A stretch of 64,000 nt of DNA from Punica granatum (GCF_007655135.1 NC_045132.1:1116001-1180000); one strand, 5' to 3'. Shown: positions 24,552 through 37,360, counted from the first letter of the stretch. The notes: a model not told the origin generated them from the letters alone. Translations and numbers: made by a program.

Positions 24552-26714
24552 GCTCATGATAGGCCGAGAGATAAAGATAAGTTCAAGCCTCGATCACGTC
24601 GATGTATATTCATTGGTTATCCCTACGGTAAGAAGGCTTGGAGAATTTATGATCTCGAGAAAAATGAAATATTTGTGTCTCGAGATGTACGATTTTGCGA
24701 GAGAGAATTTCCATTTTCTGAGCAGATGAATGATTCGGGCAGAAAGGACACCAATTGCATTCGTTTTTTTGATATCGAAAGACCTACTCATCGGGCAAGG
24801 AGTCAGGGGGAGTTGAGATTTGATAGTTCGGTGGGAAATCAAGAGGGAATAGGGAGAGGATTAGATCAGACAGAGTCCAATAATGATCTGAGAGGGGATT
24901 CTCCTAACGTTCGAGACGCAGTAGAAATAAGTGAGCCTGAGGCACCTCGTATTGAGATGGAGAACGATGAACGGGTATTACGGCGCTCCGATCGACATAA
25001 ATCTGCACCGAAGTATTTGGAGGATTTTGAAGTGCATATCCACACCGCTTTACACACCCCCCTCGGCTCATCTGCTCCATCGAAATCCTCAGGTACGGGA
25101 CATTCTATAAAGCAATATTTATCTTATTCTGCTGCCTCTAATAAGTATCTTGCGTATGTAAATGCTTTGGATTCGGAGGTAGAGCCCTCGTCTTATCATG
25201 ATGCAGCAGCCCATTCACGATGGAGGCAAGCTATGGCGGAAGAGATTGCAGCATTGGAGTCCAATGGGACGTGGACTATTGAATATCTGCCTCCGGGAAA
25301 ACGACCAATCGATTGCAAGTGGGTGTACAAGATTAAACGACGGGCATATGGGAGCGTAGAAAGATACAAGGCGCGACTTGTTGCGAAGGGGTTCACTCAG
25401 GTAGAAGGAGTGGATTTTAATGAGACATTTGCACCTGTAGCAAAATTAGTCACGGTAAGATGTCTTCTAGCAGTGGCTGTCGCAAAGGGGTGGGAGATAC
25501 ACCAGATGGACGTTAATAATGCATTTTTGCATGGAGATCTTGACGAAGAAGTTTACATGCGCCTACCACCTGGATATTCTTCTCAGAGATCAGGTGTGGT
25601 TTGCCGTCTCAGGAAGTCGCTTTATGGGTTAAGACAGGCTTCACGTAACTGGTATGCCAAGCTTGCGGATGCGATGCGACATTATGGGTTCCGGCAGTCA
25701 GGAGCGGATCATTCTCTATTCATATTTAATCGCGGCAATATCTTCCTCGCAGCCTTAGTATATGTTGATGACATTCTTGTGGTTGGGAATAATCGAGAGC
25801 AGTGTACATGTTTCAAGCGATATCTCAATCGGTGTTTCCGCATAAAGGATCTGGGACTAGTTAGTTATTTTCTTGGGATTGAAGTGACCAGAATGGAGTC
25901 TGGATTATTCCTTAATCAGAGGAAGTATGTGCTTGACATACTCCAGGAATGCGGGATGCTTGGTGCGCGACCATCCACGTTTCCGATGGAACAACATCAT
26001 CGGTTGACAGCAGATTCGGGAACTCCCCTTAATGATCCCAGTAGGTATAGACAACTAGTTGGTCGTCTAATTTATTTGACGATCACACGACCGGAACTCT
26101 GTTACCCGGTTCATATTCTGTCACAGTTCATGCAGGATCCACGGCAAGACCACTGGGATGCCGCGATGCGGGTACTTCGTTATTTGAAACAATCGCCAGG
26201 GCAGGGAATCTTTCTTCGGCCAAGCTCATTGGAACTTGAAGTATATTGTGATTCGGATTGGGCCAGTTGTCCTATGACACGTCGTTCAGTCACGGGATAT
26301 TTTGTAACATTGGGAGGATGCCCTATCTCCTGGAAGACAAAGAAACAACCAACAGTGTCTCGTTCTTCGGCAGAAGCGGAATATCGAGCTATGGCTGGGG
26401 CAGTTAGCGAAGTCTTATGGCTCCGAAGTTTACTCCATTCTCTTGGAATCAATTATTCTGCGCCTACTCGACTATTTTGTGACAATCAGGCTGCTTTACA
26501 TATCGCAGCTAATCCAGTGTTTCACGAGCGAACGAAGCACATAGAGATAGATTGCCACTTCGTTCGTGAACATATTCGGTCTCGCGTGATCAAGACTTCT
26601 CACGTTCCGACAAGGCTGCAACTTGCAGATATCTTTACAAAAGCTTTAGGGCGAGACCGGTTCTGCTTTCTCTTGGGCAAGTTGGGCATTCGAGATCCTC
26701 ATGCTCCAACTTGA
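24552..26714 (+). pseudogene. Copia RT-RNase H part of pol, 3' of the insertion
   Basis: Resumes with AHDRPRDKDKF, directly continuing VFGCLCY at 10588 once the nested element and one copy of gctat are removed. It holds the integrase C-terminal part, the copia RT (NGTWTIEYLPPGKRPIDCKW, NNAFLHGDLDEEVYM, catalytic YVDDILVVG) and RNase H (YCDSDWASCP, SRSSAEAEYRAMA, then DNQAALHIAANPVFHERTKH). It ends TGA at 26714, seven bases before the 3' LTR. The open frame extends upstream to 24360 only because the LTR end happens to be open, so that start is an artefact. The domain is intact but separated from gag and integrase. Confidence 0.93.
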
Positions 26715-26721
26715 GGGGGAG

Positions 26722-26928
26722 TATTACGGGAATAATTATGGGATCCTCATATTCCAAGATTAGCATAATCATATTTTGTATATTATCGTAGCTAGCCTAA
26801 TTAGATGATTGTATAATAGGCAATTAGAAATCTTAGCAGCCTTTCCTATTTTTCTTTCCTGACATTCCACTATATGTATCGGTTGTCAGTGATCAATAAA
26901 ATAAGCTTACAAGATTCCTCTTTTCACA
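26722..26928 (+). repeat. 3' LTR of the copia element
   Basis: 207 bp, one difference from the 5' LTR by eye, preceded by the polypurine tract at 26713-26721. Confidence 0.93.
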
Positions 26929-27289
26929 TTTTGAATTCCCAGTTAAATAAATGAATTCGGAATATATACATATGAATGGTATCTTCAAATTATAGGGGAT
27001 CTTGATGAAATATTATAAATTATGATGAATACATACATATACGTCAAGCATCCAGCATTGGCTATTGTCTCCCACATTCAGAAAATGTCTGCGTATCAGC
27101 TCGGGCACATGGCCTTAAGGAATTCACATGATTAATTGTACAGCCTGCTAGCTTATCCTAAAAGATTTTTTTTTTTGAGCCTGGGGAGGGACTTCTCGAA
27201 GACAGTTGACAATTATCACACGTGCCTATGCCATTATTAAGCCAAGTCCCTTAAGTTGACAAGTCAATTTTTAATTTCTCCTGGGGAGA

Positions 27290-27380
27290 ACGGACTAGTC
27301 CAAGACGCTTGTGGGACCACCAGTCATGGAACTCTCTCAATTTCTCGTGGCCACCGGAACCTCAGATCATATATAAATTG
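27290..27380 (+). promoter_or_regulatory. Proximal promoter of monooxygenase gene A
   Basis: Contains acggactagtccaagacg.ttgtgggacc at 27290-27317, a block shared with the other family members. The TATA box catatataaat at about 27369-27379 lies about 60 bases before the ATG. The same order occurs at 50847-50920 before the truncated exon. Confidence 0.65.
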
Positions 27381-27436
27381 GGAGTATCTATTTTCACTTT
27401 GTTAATCATATCAAATCAAATACCAAATACAATATC

Positions 27437-29156
27437 ATGTCTCTCACAATCATGGAGGAGGAAGTGATTATAATCGGGGCTGGCATCGGCGGCTTGGCAA
27501 CCGCGGTGGCCTTGAAGAGGGTTGGGGTTAGAGCGGTGGTGCTGGAGAAGGCGGCAGAGCTGAGGGCCAGCGGCGCTGCTCTCGGGCTCTTCCCCAACGC
27601 TTGGCTTGCCCTCGATGCCCTTGGAGTTGCTGATAAGCTTACCCCACTCTATGCACACTTGGAGAGGTTTTTTTTTTTTTTTTTTAAATTAATAAATTAT
27701 GTGATCTTCTATTATCCGATATCGGATTGTAATCTCTTCCATATATACGTTTTGGTTCATTCATTTTGGTTCAGTGCATTTGTCACCGATGTCAAGACCA
27801 AATCAGTTCAGCAAGTGCCCTACGGTGCCAATAAAAGGTGTCATTCGCGAGCTCGTTGCTTTCCATTGATTTGGTCCATCATTCTTGTCGAATTTAACTA
27901 ATGTTAATGTGTTTTTATCGAGAATTGGCTTACGTGTTGGCCTGGATGCAGGGGTGGACCAAAACTGGTACATAGAAAGACCCTCTTACAAGCACTGGCC
28001 GATGAACTGGACCCGGATACGATCCGCTTCTCTAGAAAGCTCACCTCCATCGAATCCCAAGTCAAGGATGGACACCGGATTTCGGTTCTTGGACTCGAAG
28101 ATGGAACCATAATCAGGGCTAAGGTATTTAACCTTCTCATTCCCATCTCAGGACCACAGTTTTTATTTTTTTTTTCCCCACTAAAAGTAATTTCTTGATT
28201 TTTTGTTGGTATAATTTAGATGGTGATCGGGTGTGATGGTGTTCACTCGGTGATTGCAAGGCACTTGAAACTCAGACCGCCAGTCCATTCGGGCCGGTCC
28301 GCGGTTCGTGGTCTATCTGTGTATCCGGAAGGCCATGGGCTGGTCCCCGCTCCTCAGCAATTTGTCGATGTGTCTAAGAGGGCCGGTTTTTCCCCCCTCA
28401 ATGACAAAGATGTCTATTGGTTCTTTATTTGCAAATCACCATCTGAAGGTAATTAAGATCTTCCTCTACTTAAATTACAACTTTAACTTAAGACTCGGTC
28501 TTCCTTTTTTTGGGTAGTAAGATTCAGTCTATTTACAAGAGCCTCGGCATATGAAAATTTGTGATTCAATTGATATAGGATCATTTTGATTTCGTGTATG
28601 TGTCTTCCATTTAGAAGAAAACATTGAAAACGATCCGGAAGCGATACTAAGAGATGTCATGGAAAACTGGGCAAAGGACTTTCCTCAATCATACCTTGAT
28701 GTTGTCCAGCACTCAGATCTCTCAACATTGTCATGGGCTCCCCTTATGTTCCGATACCCTTGGGAAGTCGTTCTCGGAAACTTGAACACAGAGAACATCA
28801 CGGTACTTGGCGATGCTATGCACCCGACAACCCCTGACCTCGCCCAAGGCGGCTGCATGGCCCTTGAGGATGCTGTTGTTCTGGGCCGCCACATAGGGAA
28901 CTCAGTCGGCCCTGATGGTAAGCTCAAGCCCGAAGACGTACAGCAGGCCCTCGGCAAGTATGTCGAAGAGAGGAGGTGGCGGGCCGCATGGATCATTGCG
29001 GCCTCGTTCCTGTCCGGGTGGGTCCAACAAGATGGGTCAGATTGGTGGAGGAAGTTACTTAGGAACGTCTTCTATAAAACTATCTTCGCCAAAATTATCA
29101 GCATTGCGCACTATGATTGCGGAAGACTGCCGAATAAGAGCGAAACATCTAATTAA
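27437..29156 (+). CDS. FAD-dependent monooxygenase, MO1/CTF2-like (gene A)
   Basis: Exons by GT-AG junctions and family alignment: 27437-27666, 27775-27837, 27952-28123, 28220-28448, 28615-29156; they total 1236 nt, 411 residues. The family is flavoprotein hydroxylases that use NAD(P)H and oxygen; the substrate is unknown. Visible motifs are GAGIGG (14-19, FAD Rossmann fold), GCDG within VIGCDGVHS (159-162) and [15 protein letters not shown] (297 on, ribityl contact). The C-terminus has the tryptophan-rich FLSGWVQQDGSDWW. Intron 1 starts with a long T run right after its GT. The start is the first in-frame ATG after the TATA box; a second Met lies five codons on. It is first of a same-strand array and sits 500 bp downstream of a copia element. 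No signal peptide is evident. Confidence 0.9.
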
Positions 29157-29159
29157 TGG

Positions 29160-32100
29160 ATATATGGTTAAATAAAATATCGTCGGCTGCTATAATCAAT
29201 TCACTTTAGTACCACATGTCGAATTTAGATCCTAAATGTATTAATTAAGCATGTGTGCTATTTATTTATTTATTTTTGGAGAAGTATGTGCTATTTATTA
29301 CTTTATAATCTGAATAAAATGTCCTTATTTTGGCGAGGAAAATGTCACTTATTTTCAGATAATTAATGTAAATAGGAAAGAACAAACTAATTAGTCACTC
29401 ATAATGAGTATAATAGCTTGTAACAAGGGGATATATATATATATTTATATATATAAAAGCAAGGACGAGGTAGACTCAGCTTGATGGCCTCAGAACGCTT
29501 CGTTTTTTAATGGAATTTTCTCGGATTTTTTAAAATTGCTAAATCATTAATAAATTAATAAATTTAAAATATCTTTACTTATAATATTTTCTAAGATATC
29601 TTTATCTTTTCGGTCACAAGATTAAGATATTTTAGATATTATATACATATATTATACACGTTTCTGTTATACATTTCTATTTATATATAATTTCTACAGA
29701 GGAGTTGTAATAGGCCCAATCATATGACCTAAAATCACTTGTTTCTTAATGGAGTATTCTCAGATGTTTAATTTTTTTTTATTTTGATAGCATTTTTTAA
29801 AATAAAAACAGGTTGTTTTAATCTTTAAAAGATATGGTATTGTTGATTACAAAATATTTAATTTAAAAAGTCACAGATTTATTAATTTAAAAATAAAATG
29901 AATACCTTTTGATAAGATATTGATATAACGAAATATTTTTGAAAATTTTTAGAAGATTTTATCTTCTAATAATATATTTGATAATCGTGAATTTTTTGTT
30001 TAAGATAAAAAATTAATATCTAATCATATAAATATAACCATCAAAATAAGTATATATTAATATATGGTTATTTATAATAAAAATGTATTAATATATATTT
30101 CTTTAATATATAGTTGTCCACTATATCTAATATGGGCTAATTTTTGAATTTTTTAAAATTGAATGAATATTTTTATTTGAAATTGATATAATATAATACT
30201 TTTGAAATGTTTTAGAAGATTTTTTCTTCTACACATTATTTGATAATCCTGAATTTTCTTTTTAAGTAAAATTAATATATAATCAAATCAGGATTAATAT
30301 TAAAATAAGCACATATTTATATATCAATAACTATATTTTTTACTTACTTTATTGATAAAATTTAGTTAACGACAATCACATATATCTAAATATTATATTT
30401 TTTTGATTGTATTTTACGAATTTGTATATATAACTATATATTTTTATTTATTTTATTGATCGTTTATGCTTGACCAGGTAGATTTGCAATGCCTGGATTA
30501 CTAAATGGATTTTTTTTCAGAATTTTTACTTTTTCTTTTAAAAACAAAGTTTTTAATTTTATATATATATATATAGATATAGATTTGTTGGACCGATCAT
30601 TATTTTCTTCATTTTAATTTTCTTTACAAAATATTATTTTGAAACTTTGAAATTTTTATTAATTTTTAAAAATGGATAATTTGTGGGATGAATTGTTGTC
30701 TTCTCGATTTTTTAAGCATTTTTTAGAAGATGAATTTTTTATTTTTAAAATTTTAAAACATACATATATAGATTTGTATGATCTACACAAAATATTATAG
30801 GTATAGATGTATAGATATTCTATATAACATGTTATAGATACGATGCATTATATATTTTCTATGGTTCTATTAAGCAGTGAGACATATAGACTATTATGTA
30901 TATTAGAATTGGGTAGGATCTTACTTATAAAAATGGATCTTTTTTTGTTTCAAAAGATCCATTATCATATTTTTTAAAAAAAATAAATCATATCATTTAT
31001 TTTTATAGATATGATTTGTTATCGTATCTATAAAAATAGAAAGCGTTCTTTATCGAGTCACACACATATATATCTAACATATAGTTTTAATGATGGTAAA
31101 TTAGGATTTATAAAATTTCAAAATATGCATATAATATATAATAAAATTGAAAAAAGCATAAAAATTAAATAAGTACGATCCTGTGCAATGCATGGGCTCT
31201 ACGACTAGTGAAAGTATAATGTAAAAGCCCACCTTCTTTCGCACTATTGGGCTATCCATTTTAGCTTCCAATGTTGAATTCTCCTAATTTTTTTATTAGA
31301 TTATATCATAATGAATTACTTATTCATCTGTCATCATTTTTTTTAAGACTTTAAAGTGTCTCTTCTAAGTTTACTCTAACATAGATTAGAAATTTTACAA
31401 ACTTTCTGTAAATTCATAAAGTTTAATAAATAATTTATTTTTTAATTATAACTAGAAGTAGCATAATGAATATTTTTGTCATGAAATTAAATTATATATA
31501 TTTGCACACCTTATAATTTATCTTCCTCCTCAATTCATATATAATATGGTTATGTTTCTTTTTTTCTAAATCCTATTCAATATATTTATGACTTTCGTAT
31601 ATAATATATTTTCTTTAAAAAATATAACGTAGATGCGTAGAAAGTTTGTTAAGAAAAGTAGATACAGAAAATGAAAAAAAAAAAAGATAACCATTTTAGA
31701 AAACGAAGGGAAAAAGAGGGATCAAGCGAGACCAAAATCAAAGAAAGAAGAGAGATCATTGACATAAAAAAGTTAGAAAAGGAAAAACATAGATAAAATT
31801 GAGAGGTTTGGAACCAAGACCACGTATTTCAAGGAGGCATGCCATTCCACTGCAATGATTTTTAGCTATTATGAGCCAATTTTTTTCATATCAAATTGAA
31901 ATGAAAAAAAATGAAAAAGAAACCTGTGCGGCAAAGTTAGTTTGTTGTCTCACACGGAAAAATTGAGAAAAAAATCACAAGCATATATATAATTTGAGTT
32001 CAACAACCTATCAGTTTAAGATTTTGGATTATACAGATCCGTGTAGTGCTAAGTGGGAATTTTACATGGTATTATATTGAGTTACGCTTTTGCACACGTG

Positions 32101-34280
32101 GACTCACATCACCCTAGATTTGGTTTCGAGGCAGCCAAAAGTGCGCCTCATATTAGTTAGGCTAGAGTGACCCGATCTAGTTTCGAGATAGATAAAGGCG
32201 AACCTCTACTTAGCTTTGAGCATGTGCTCGAGGCTAGTTTGGTGTTTGTCCTCCCTCGCTGGAGTATGAAAGAAGATGCACGTCTCGTGGTTAGTTGCTG
32301 AGGGCGAATATTTAGGGATACAAAAAGCAATCACGAGTATATTTGGTCCAATAATCTATAAGTGCAAGTTTTTGAGTTGCAAATGGACTCAAGTCCGTAT
32401 AGGAATAAATGAGGATTCTACATCAGTCGTGCTGGCCGTCGACATCCATGGATCAAGTATAGCTTCTTTAATTAAGCTGTGACTTTTTTTATTATTAAAT
32501 TTTTTAATGAAAAGCGGTGGATCTTACTAGGAACTATTGACGTGCCATGCAACTTATCCCCTCAACAAATTCTTAATATTAATCACATAGTTTTTCAAAT
32601 ATATATGAGTTTTTCTTTTTTTCTTTTTATGGGTGCGTATAACCATTTGATGATAGCGGAGGCCCTGCCTTCACAAATTCATTTTTTGATGAAATCTCGG
32701 GCATTATCAGCTTATTGAATGAAATTAATACAGTTCAAAAATTCCCTTGGTTTTGGCCATTAAATTCCTCAAGCGGGATTCAAACTCCTGCATTGCAAAT
32801 TGAAGTTTGATGCCCACTAGGTGTCTAATTTTGCCGGGAGCCACAGTATCGTAAAAGTTCGAAATTGCACTATAAAGTTTAACGTTTAGGTCATTTTTGA
32901 ATCTCGCAGTTCACCTAAATACAATTATATGCATCCCAAAGTTTTGCCTATTTAATTGAGTTTTTTTTTCACTAAATAGACTTCATTTTAAATTTTATTC
33001 CCAAATTAAATCTTTTTTGAAAATAATTCCCAATCTAAATTTGTGTGTTTAAAATTCTTTTCAATTCAGTCCTTATTTTTTAACTCTTTTAAAAATACCC
33101 TCAAAGATAATCTTATATTCTATTTATTAAATATAACTGTTTTTTCGGTTTGGTTAGCCGGTTTACCTAATTTTTTAAATACATTGAAACCTAGATAAAA
33201 ATTAATTGGTTTGGCTACGTTGTACTCAATTCCTAAGTATCAAACGTAAACTGAAGAAGTATTTCATACATCTAAAGAAACTCATATGTATTACCTACCA
33301 AATATAACAAATTTTCTTATTTGGTAAATCGATTAACCGATTTTTTTAAATATTAAAATCTAGAAAAAATTTAATCGGGTTCAGCTATAGTGGATGCAAA
33401 TTTTAAGAGTTCCTGATATGTATGACTTATAAAAAATTTAATCGGGTTCAGTACTACCCATATAATCAAAATTGACAATCATCGCCTGAACGGAACTTAC
33501 ATAATAATATGATAACTTCTACTCAATTCTTTGTCGCCTGTACCATGCAAATTACGGTTACATTGTATTGAGTTTATCCATCCTCTTTGGAAGAAGAGAA
33601 AAGTTTAATTTTTTCGGGCTGTTGATCGGGCTGCTGACCGGGCTTCGATAGTCCCAAGACTTTGCCATTGAGGGTTTTATTATTCTCTCCAAAAAATCCA
33701 AGATATTGAGGCTGCAATGGGAGAAGTTAATCAAGTGATCAGTCTGCGACATTAACTCGGGCATCAACGAACAAGCCATTTCTTACTGGTCTACAAATGA
33801 AAAATAAAAAATTGCTCGAGCCTGACCAGCCTTTGTTTATTGATATTGGCTGAAGATGATCAATTGTATGTGATGGATTGACAAGCTTAGAACATGCAAA
33901 AATTGCCAAAAAGGAAAGGACAGCGATATATATATATATATATTCAATAAATTTGTGCTAAATATTTTACCAGGTATTGGCATGCGCCCCCACCACCCCC
34001 CCCTCAGTTCTCACCCTCCTCACCCCGCCCTCCCTTCTTCTTCCAGACCTTGTTCTAGCTTTCTTCTTAGTTTTCTTAATTTTCAATTTTTGAAATTATT
34101 TCCCGAATCTGAGATTATTTAGTTATATTTTTACCGGGAAAGAACATGAGGTGATACTTTGCTGCATTTTTAATAGGTCAAATAGTATGGTGTAATTGTT
34201 TAAAGGTTATGGTGCATTTTGCCACCAGACCCAAAGGTGGGGGATAAATTGCATTTTAATCATATTAAAATGCTTGTTAT
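29160..34280. other. AT-rich intergenic region without a supported gene
   Basis: Five kilobases of very AT-rich sequence with long T and TA runs. Part is probably a Helitron-like element ending at 31208. A GC-richer stretch near 32040-32470 holds an imperfect direct repeat (gtttcgaggcagccaaaag and gtttcgagatagataaag). No open frame resembles a known protein. Confidence 0.6.
31180..31209 (+). mobile_element. Helitron-like 3' end
   Basis: cctgtgcaatgcatggg at 31180-31196 can form a short imperfect hairpin, followed 8 bases later by CTAG at 31205-31208 and then T. This is the layout of plant Helitron 3' termini. A matching 5' TC terminus is not certain; sequence near 29440-29520 (ataaaagcaaggacgagg) is a candidate. 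Internal stretches near 29505, 29743 and 30500 resemble one another, which would fit several related units. Confidence 0.4.
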
Positions 34281-34501
34281 GATTATTGGAAAAAAAAAAA
34301 GGAAGGCATGTTATCATCAAGGCATATGATGTGGTCAATGGTCGTTCCTTATATTTGGGTCAAAGGTCGTGCTTGATTTGCTTTAGGCCATGTGGTCAAC
34401 ATGTCATTTCTAACATTACTTTCTATTTAATGTCTGTCGCACCAAAAATATTATATTTGTTAATTAAGGATTCAATATAGGCTTCGCATTTCTTGAGGTT
34501 C

Positions 34502-34600
34502 ACGGACTTGTCAAAGACATATGTGCGACCCGCAAGGCATGGCTGCTTGTCGCTCTCGGGTGTCTTTCCGGGCAGCCACCATGGAAAAATCCACTTATAA
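34502..34600 (+). promoter_or_regulatory. Proximal promoter of monooxygenase gene B
   Basis: acggacttgtcaaagacata at 34502-34521 is followed by gcaaggcatggctgcttgt and cgctctcggg, blocks shared with the pseudogene at 51907. A TATA-like cttataag lies near 34593. An upstream catatgatgtggtcaatgg (34323) matches the block before genes A and C. Confidence 0.55.
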
Positions 34601-34659
34601 GTAAGAATGGCCACGGGAACCACTTTGTTCATATTCTCCAAACATAAGATACATATTAC

Positions 34660-36412
34660 ATGGCTTTCACAATCATCGAGGAGGAAGTGGTTATAGTCGG
34701 GGCCGGCATTGGCGGCTTGGCGACCTCGGTGGCCCTGAAGCGGGTCGGAGTTAGGGCATTGGTGTTGGAGAGGGCGGCGGATCTGAGGGCCACTGGTGCG
34801 GCCCTCACGCTTTTCCCCAATGCGTGGCGTGCCCTCGATGCCCTTGGAGTTGCTGATAAGCTTACCGCTCTCTACGCTCCTTTAGAAAGGTAAATTATTT
34901 TCAATTATTAAGTTTATGAATTTTAATTTCTGTGAGAAAGTAAAAATAGTATATGTATATGCTTCATTATTGGTTCGCTAATCTCTTATATATTTGATGA
35001 ATGAATTCAGGGGATATGTTACTGATGTCAAGACCAAATTAACGCAGCAAGTGCTTTACGCTGCTAGCGAAAGGTACCATTCCCAAGTCGTTGCTTCTTG
35101 TCGAGTTTAACACCCATGTTATCGTTGCAAATTCATTTACTTGCCCGCTTGATGCAGAGGGGGACCAAGACCGCTACATCGAAAGGCCCTCTTACAGGCA
35201 TTGGCCGATGAGCTGCCCTCGGATACGATCCGGTTCTCTTCAAAGCTCACCTCCATTGAGTCAAAAGTAGAGGACGGTAATCGGATTTCGGTTCTTGGAC
35301 TCGATGATGGAACCATAATCAAGGCTAAGGTTCGAGCCTTTTCGTTTCATCTCCTGTGTCAGAAACAAAGTTAGTTATTTATTTCTTTTAAATAACTGGT
35401 GCGTCCAAGTTTCTGATAAATTCTCTTTTTCGTCATATTCGTCTAATTTAGGTGGTGATCGGGTGTGATGGAGTTCACTCAGTGATCGCAAGGAGGTTGA
35501 AACTCGGCTCACCGGTCCATTCAGGCCGGTTTGCAGTTCGTGGGCTTTCTGTGTATCCGGAAGGCCACGGGCTTGCCCGTACTGTTCAGCAATATGTCGA
35601 CGTATCAAAAAGGGCCGGTTTTGTTCCTCTCAATGACAATGAAATATATTGGTTCTTTGTTTGCAAAACACCTCCTAAAGGTAATTAAGTTCTTTCTCCA
35701 CTTTCCCCGCAAAATCCTTAATTAGACTCGGTCTATTTAGATTGACGGGAACAGGAATAGTCCAGTGTCAACTCTCAAATACTATACATACCCACGAATC
35801 TCTCTTATAACCGAAAAAGTTGATATAAGACCAGTTTTGTTAATACTATACATATATGTCATCTTTTCAGGCAAAGATTTTGGAAGCAATCCAGAATCAA
35901 TACAAAGAGAAGTAATGGAGAACTGGGCCAAGGACTTCCCGGTGTCCTACCTTGACGTCGTCCAGCACTCTGATCTCTCAACACTATCGTGGGCGCCACT
36001 CATGTTCCGTTACCCTTGGGATGTGGTTCTCGGAACCCTGAACACAGAGAGCACCACAGTAGCTGGCGATGCTATGCACCCGACAACCCCTGAACTCGGG
36101 CAGGGCGGCGGCATGGCTCTTGAGGATGCTGTTGTTCTAGGCCGACATATGGGGAACTTGACCGGCCCTAATGGTAAGCTCAGGCCTGTAGACGTAGGCC
36201 AGGCCCTCGGAAAGTACATAGGAGAAAGGAGGTGGCGGACCGCATGGATCATCACCGCCTCATTCCTGTCCGGTTGGATACAGCAAGACGGGTCAGGATG
36301 GTGGATGAAGCTCCTTAGGGACGTCTTCTATAAAACTATCCTACCCAAACTTTCTAGTGTTGCACAGTATGATTGCGGGAGCTTGCCGAATAAGAAGGGA
36401 AAATCCAGTTGA
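34660..36412 (+). CDS. FAD-dependent monooxygenase, MO1/CTF2-like (gene B)
   Basis: Exons 34660-34889, 35011-35073, 35158-35329, 35452-35680, 35871-36412 total 1236 nt, 411 residues. Exon lengths (230, 63, 172, 229, 542) match gene A exactly. Motifs are [14 protein letters not shown] near the N-terminus, [17 protein letters not shown] at the start of exon 4, and [18 protein letters not shown] in exon 5, with the C-terminal [20 protein letters not shown]. All junctions are GT-AG and the frame is intact. Proline follows the GDAMH motif as in family members. It is a same-strand tandem paralogue of A and C, probably cytosolic or plastidial; the sequence does not decide. Substrate and reaction are not deducible. 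Confidence 0.92.
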
Positions 36413-36824
36413 TGGATGTGGTTCGAGAATATTGTAGGCTGCTATGATCAATCCGCTTTAATAGTCCATGTCGATCTTATTTTCTAAATGTATAATGTTG
36501 AGAGCTGTTATCCTGAGTCGGCATATATATGCTATATCATTTATCTGTAAAATGTCCTTAATTAAATTATATTTTTTCTTCAATAATATTTAAGCAGAAC
36601 TTACGTACTGAGGAATGTTATGGAAGGATCACAACTACTCTTTTGCACCATCTTTTGATCGAGCAGAATTATTGTTTCATGCGATTTTTCGAATTGAACA
36701 GATAATTTTGAGAGCTATTAGAAGGGTTTGAAATCTAGTGGAAGGTAAGGCTCATACTGTCGCGTGAACGGGAGGTTGGAATTCTCGTAGCCTCATCAAA
36801 AAGAAATGAATAAATATTACTTCT

Positions 36825-36991
36825 TTTTTTTTTGGTTACGAATGAAACTCATGAACCCAATATAATGCAATAGAAAATTCTAAATTAATAAAGAGGCATG
36901 GGTTGTCCCAAAATCAGGATCAAAGCTGAAGATGTAGACCACTACACACACCCTCTTTGATAATTAATATATATTTTTTGTGTGAATTTAG
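36825..36991 (-). mobile_element. SINE, same family as 7194-7355
   Basis: On the minus strand it shows gagggtgtgtgtagtggtct as an A-box region, and it ends in an A tract with the shared terminal cgtaaccaaaaaaa. Flanks taaatattacttct (36811-36824) and taaacattacttct (36992-37005) match at 13 of 14 bases. Length is 167 bp. Confidence 0.65.
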
Positions 36992-37028
36992 TAAACATTA
37001 CTTCTCTCTACATATTTAGTATACTTTG

Positions 37029-37272
37029 TAAATTTTGAGTAAAACTCAAAGTGCTAAGTATGGAACAAGCAATTTTGGCAATGCTACAAATTGTGATTCC
37101 AATTAAACAGCTTGATTAAACATAATCAAGCTCAAAGTGCTAAGTAATATATATTTAATATATTTCTTGGTAAAGTTTGAGTAAAACTCTAAGTGCTAAG
37201 AATGGAACAAGCAATTTTGGCAATGCTACAAATTGTGATTCCAATTAGACAGGTTGATTAAAACATAATCTA
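37029..37272 (+). repeat. About 103-bp direct duplication
   Basis: 37029-37131 and 37171-37272 share the run from gtaaa.tttgagtaaaactc through ggaacaagcaattttggcaa to ttgtgattccaattaaacag, differing at about eight positions. No function is evident. Confidence 0.85.
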
Positions 37273-37325
37273 ATGCCTTAGCCAAGGAGTGCTCGAGCTC
37301 ATCTCCTAAGAAATATATCTACATC

Positions 37326-37360
<35 letters not shown>

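Larger units (their letters stand above)
7938..26928 (+). mobile_element. Young Ty1/copia retrotransposon (RE1-like), split by a nested element
   Basis: LTRs of 207 bp at 7938-8144 and 26722-26928 differ at a single base by eye (aatcttaacagc against aatcttagcagc). The target duplication ttttg is exact (7933-7937 and 26929-26933). The primer-binding site tggtatcaaagc starts right after the 5' LTR, and the polypurine tract gagggggag ends at 26721. Order is gag, protease, integrase, RT, RNase H, which defines Ty1/copia. Without the 13.96-kb nested element it is about 5.0 kb, normal for the group. It inserted into the promoter-distal flank of gene A. Gag has two frameshifts and the protease start has a stop, so it is not autonomous. 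Confidence 0.95.

Noticed and set aside
27437..27901. 154-codon unspliced frame at gene A
   Set aside because: The part after 27666 is intron sequence read through; family alignment and GT-AG sites support splicing.
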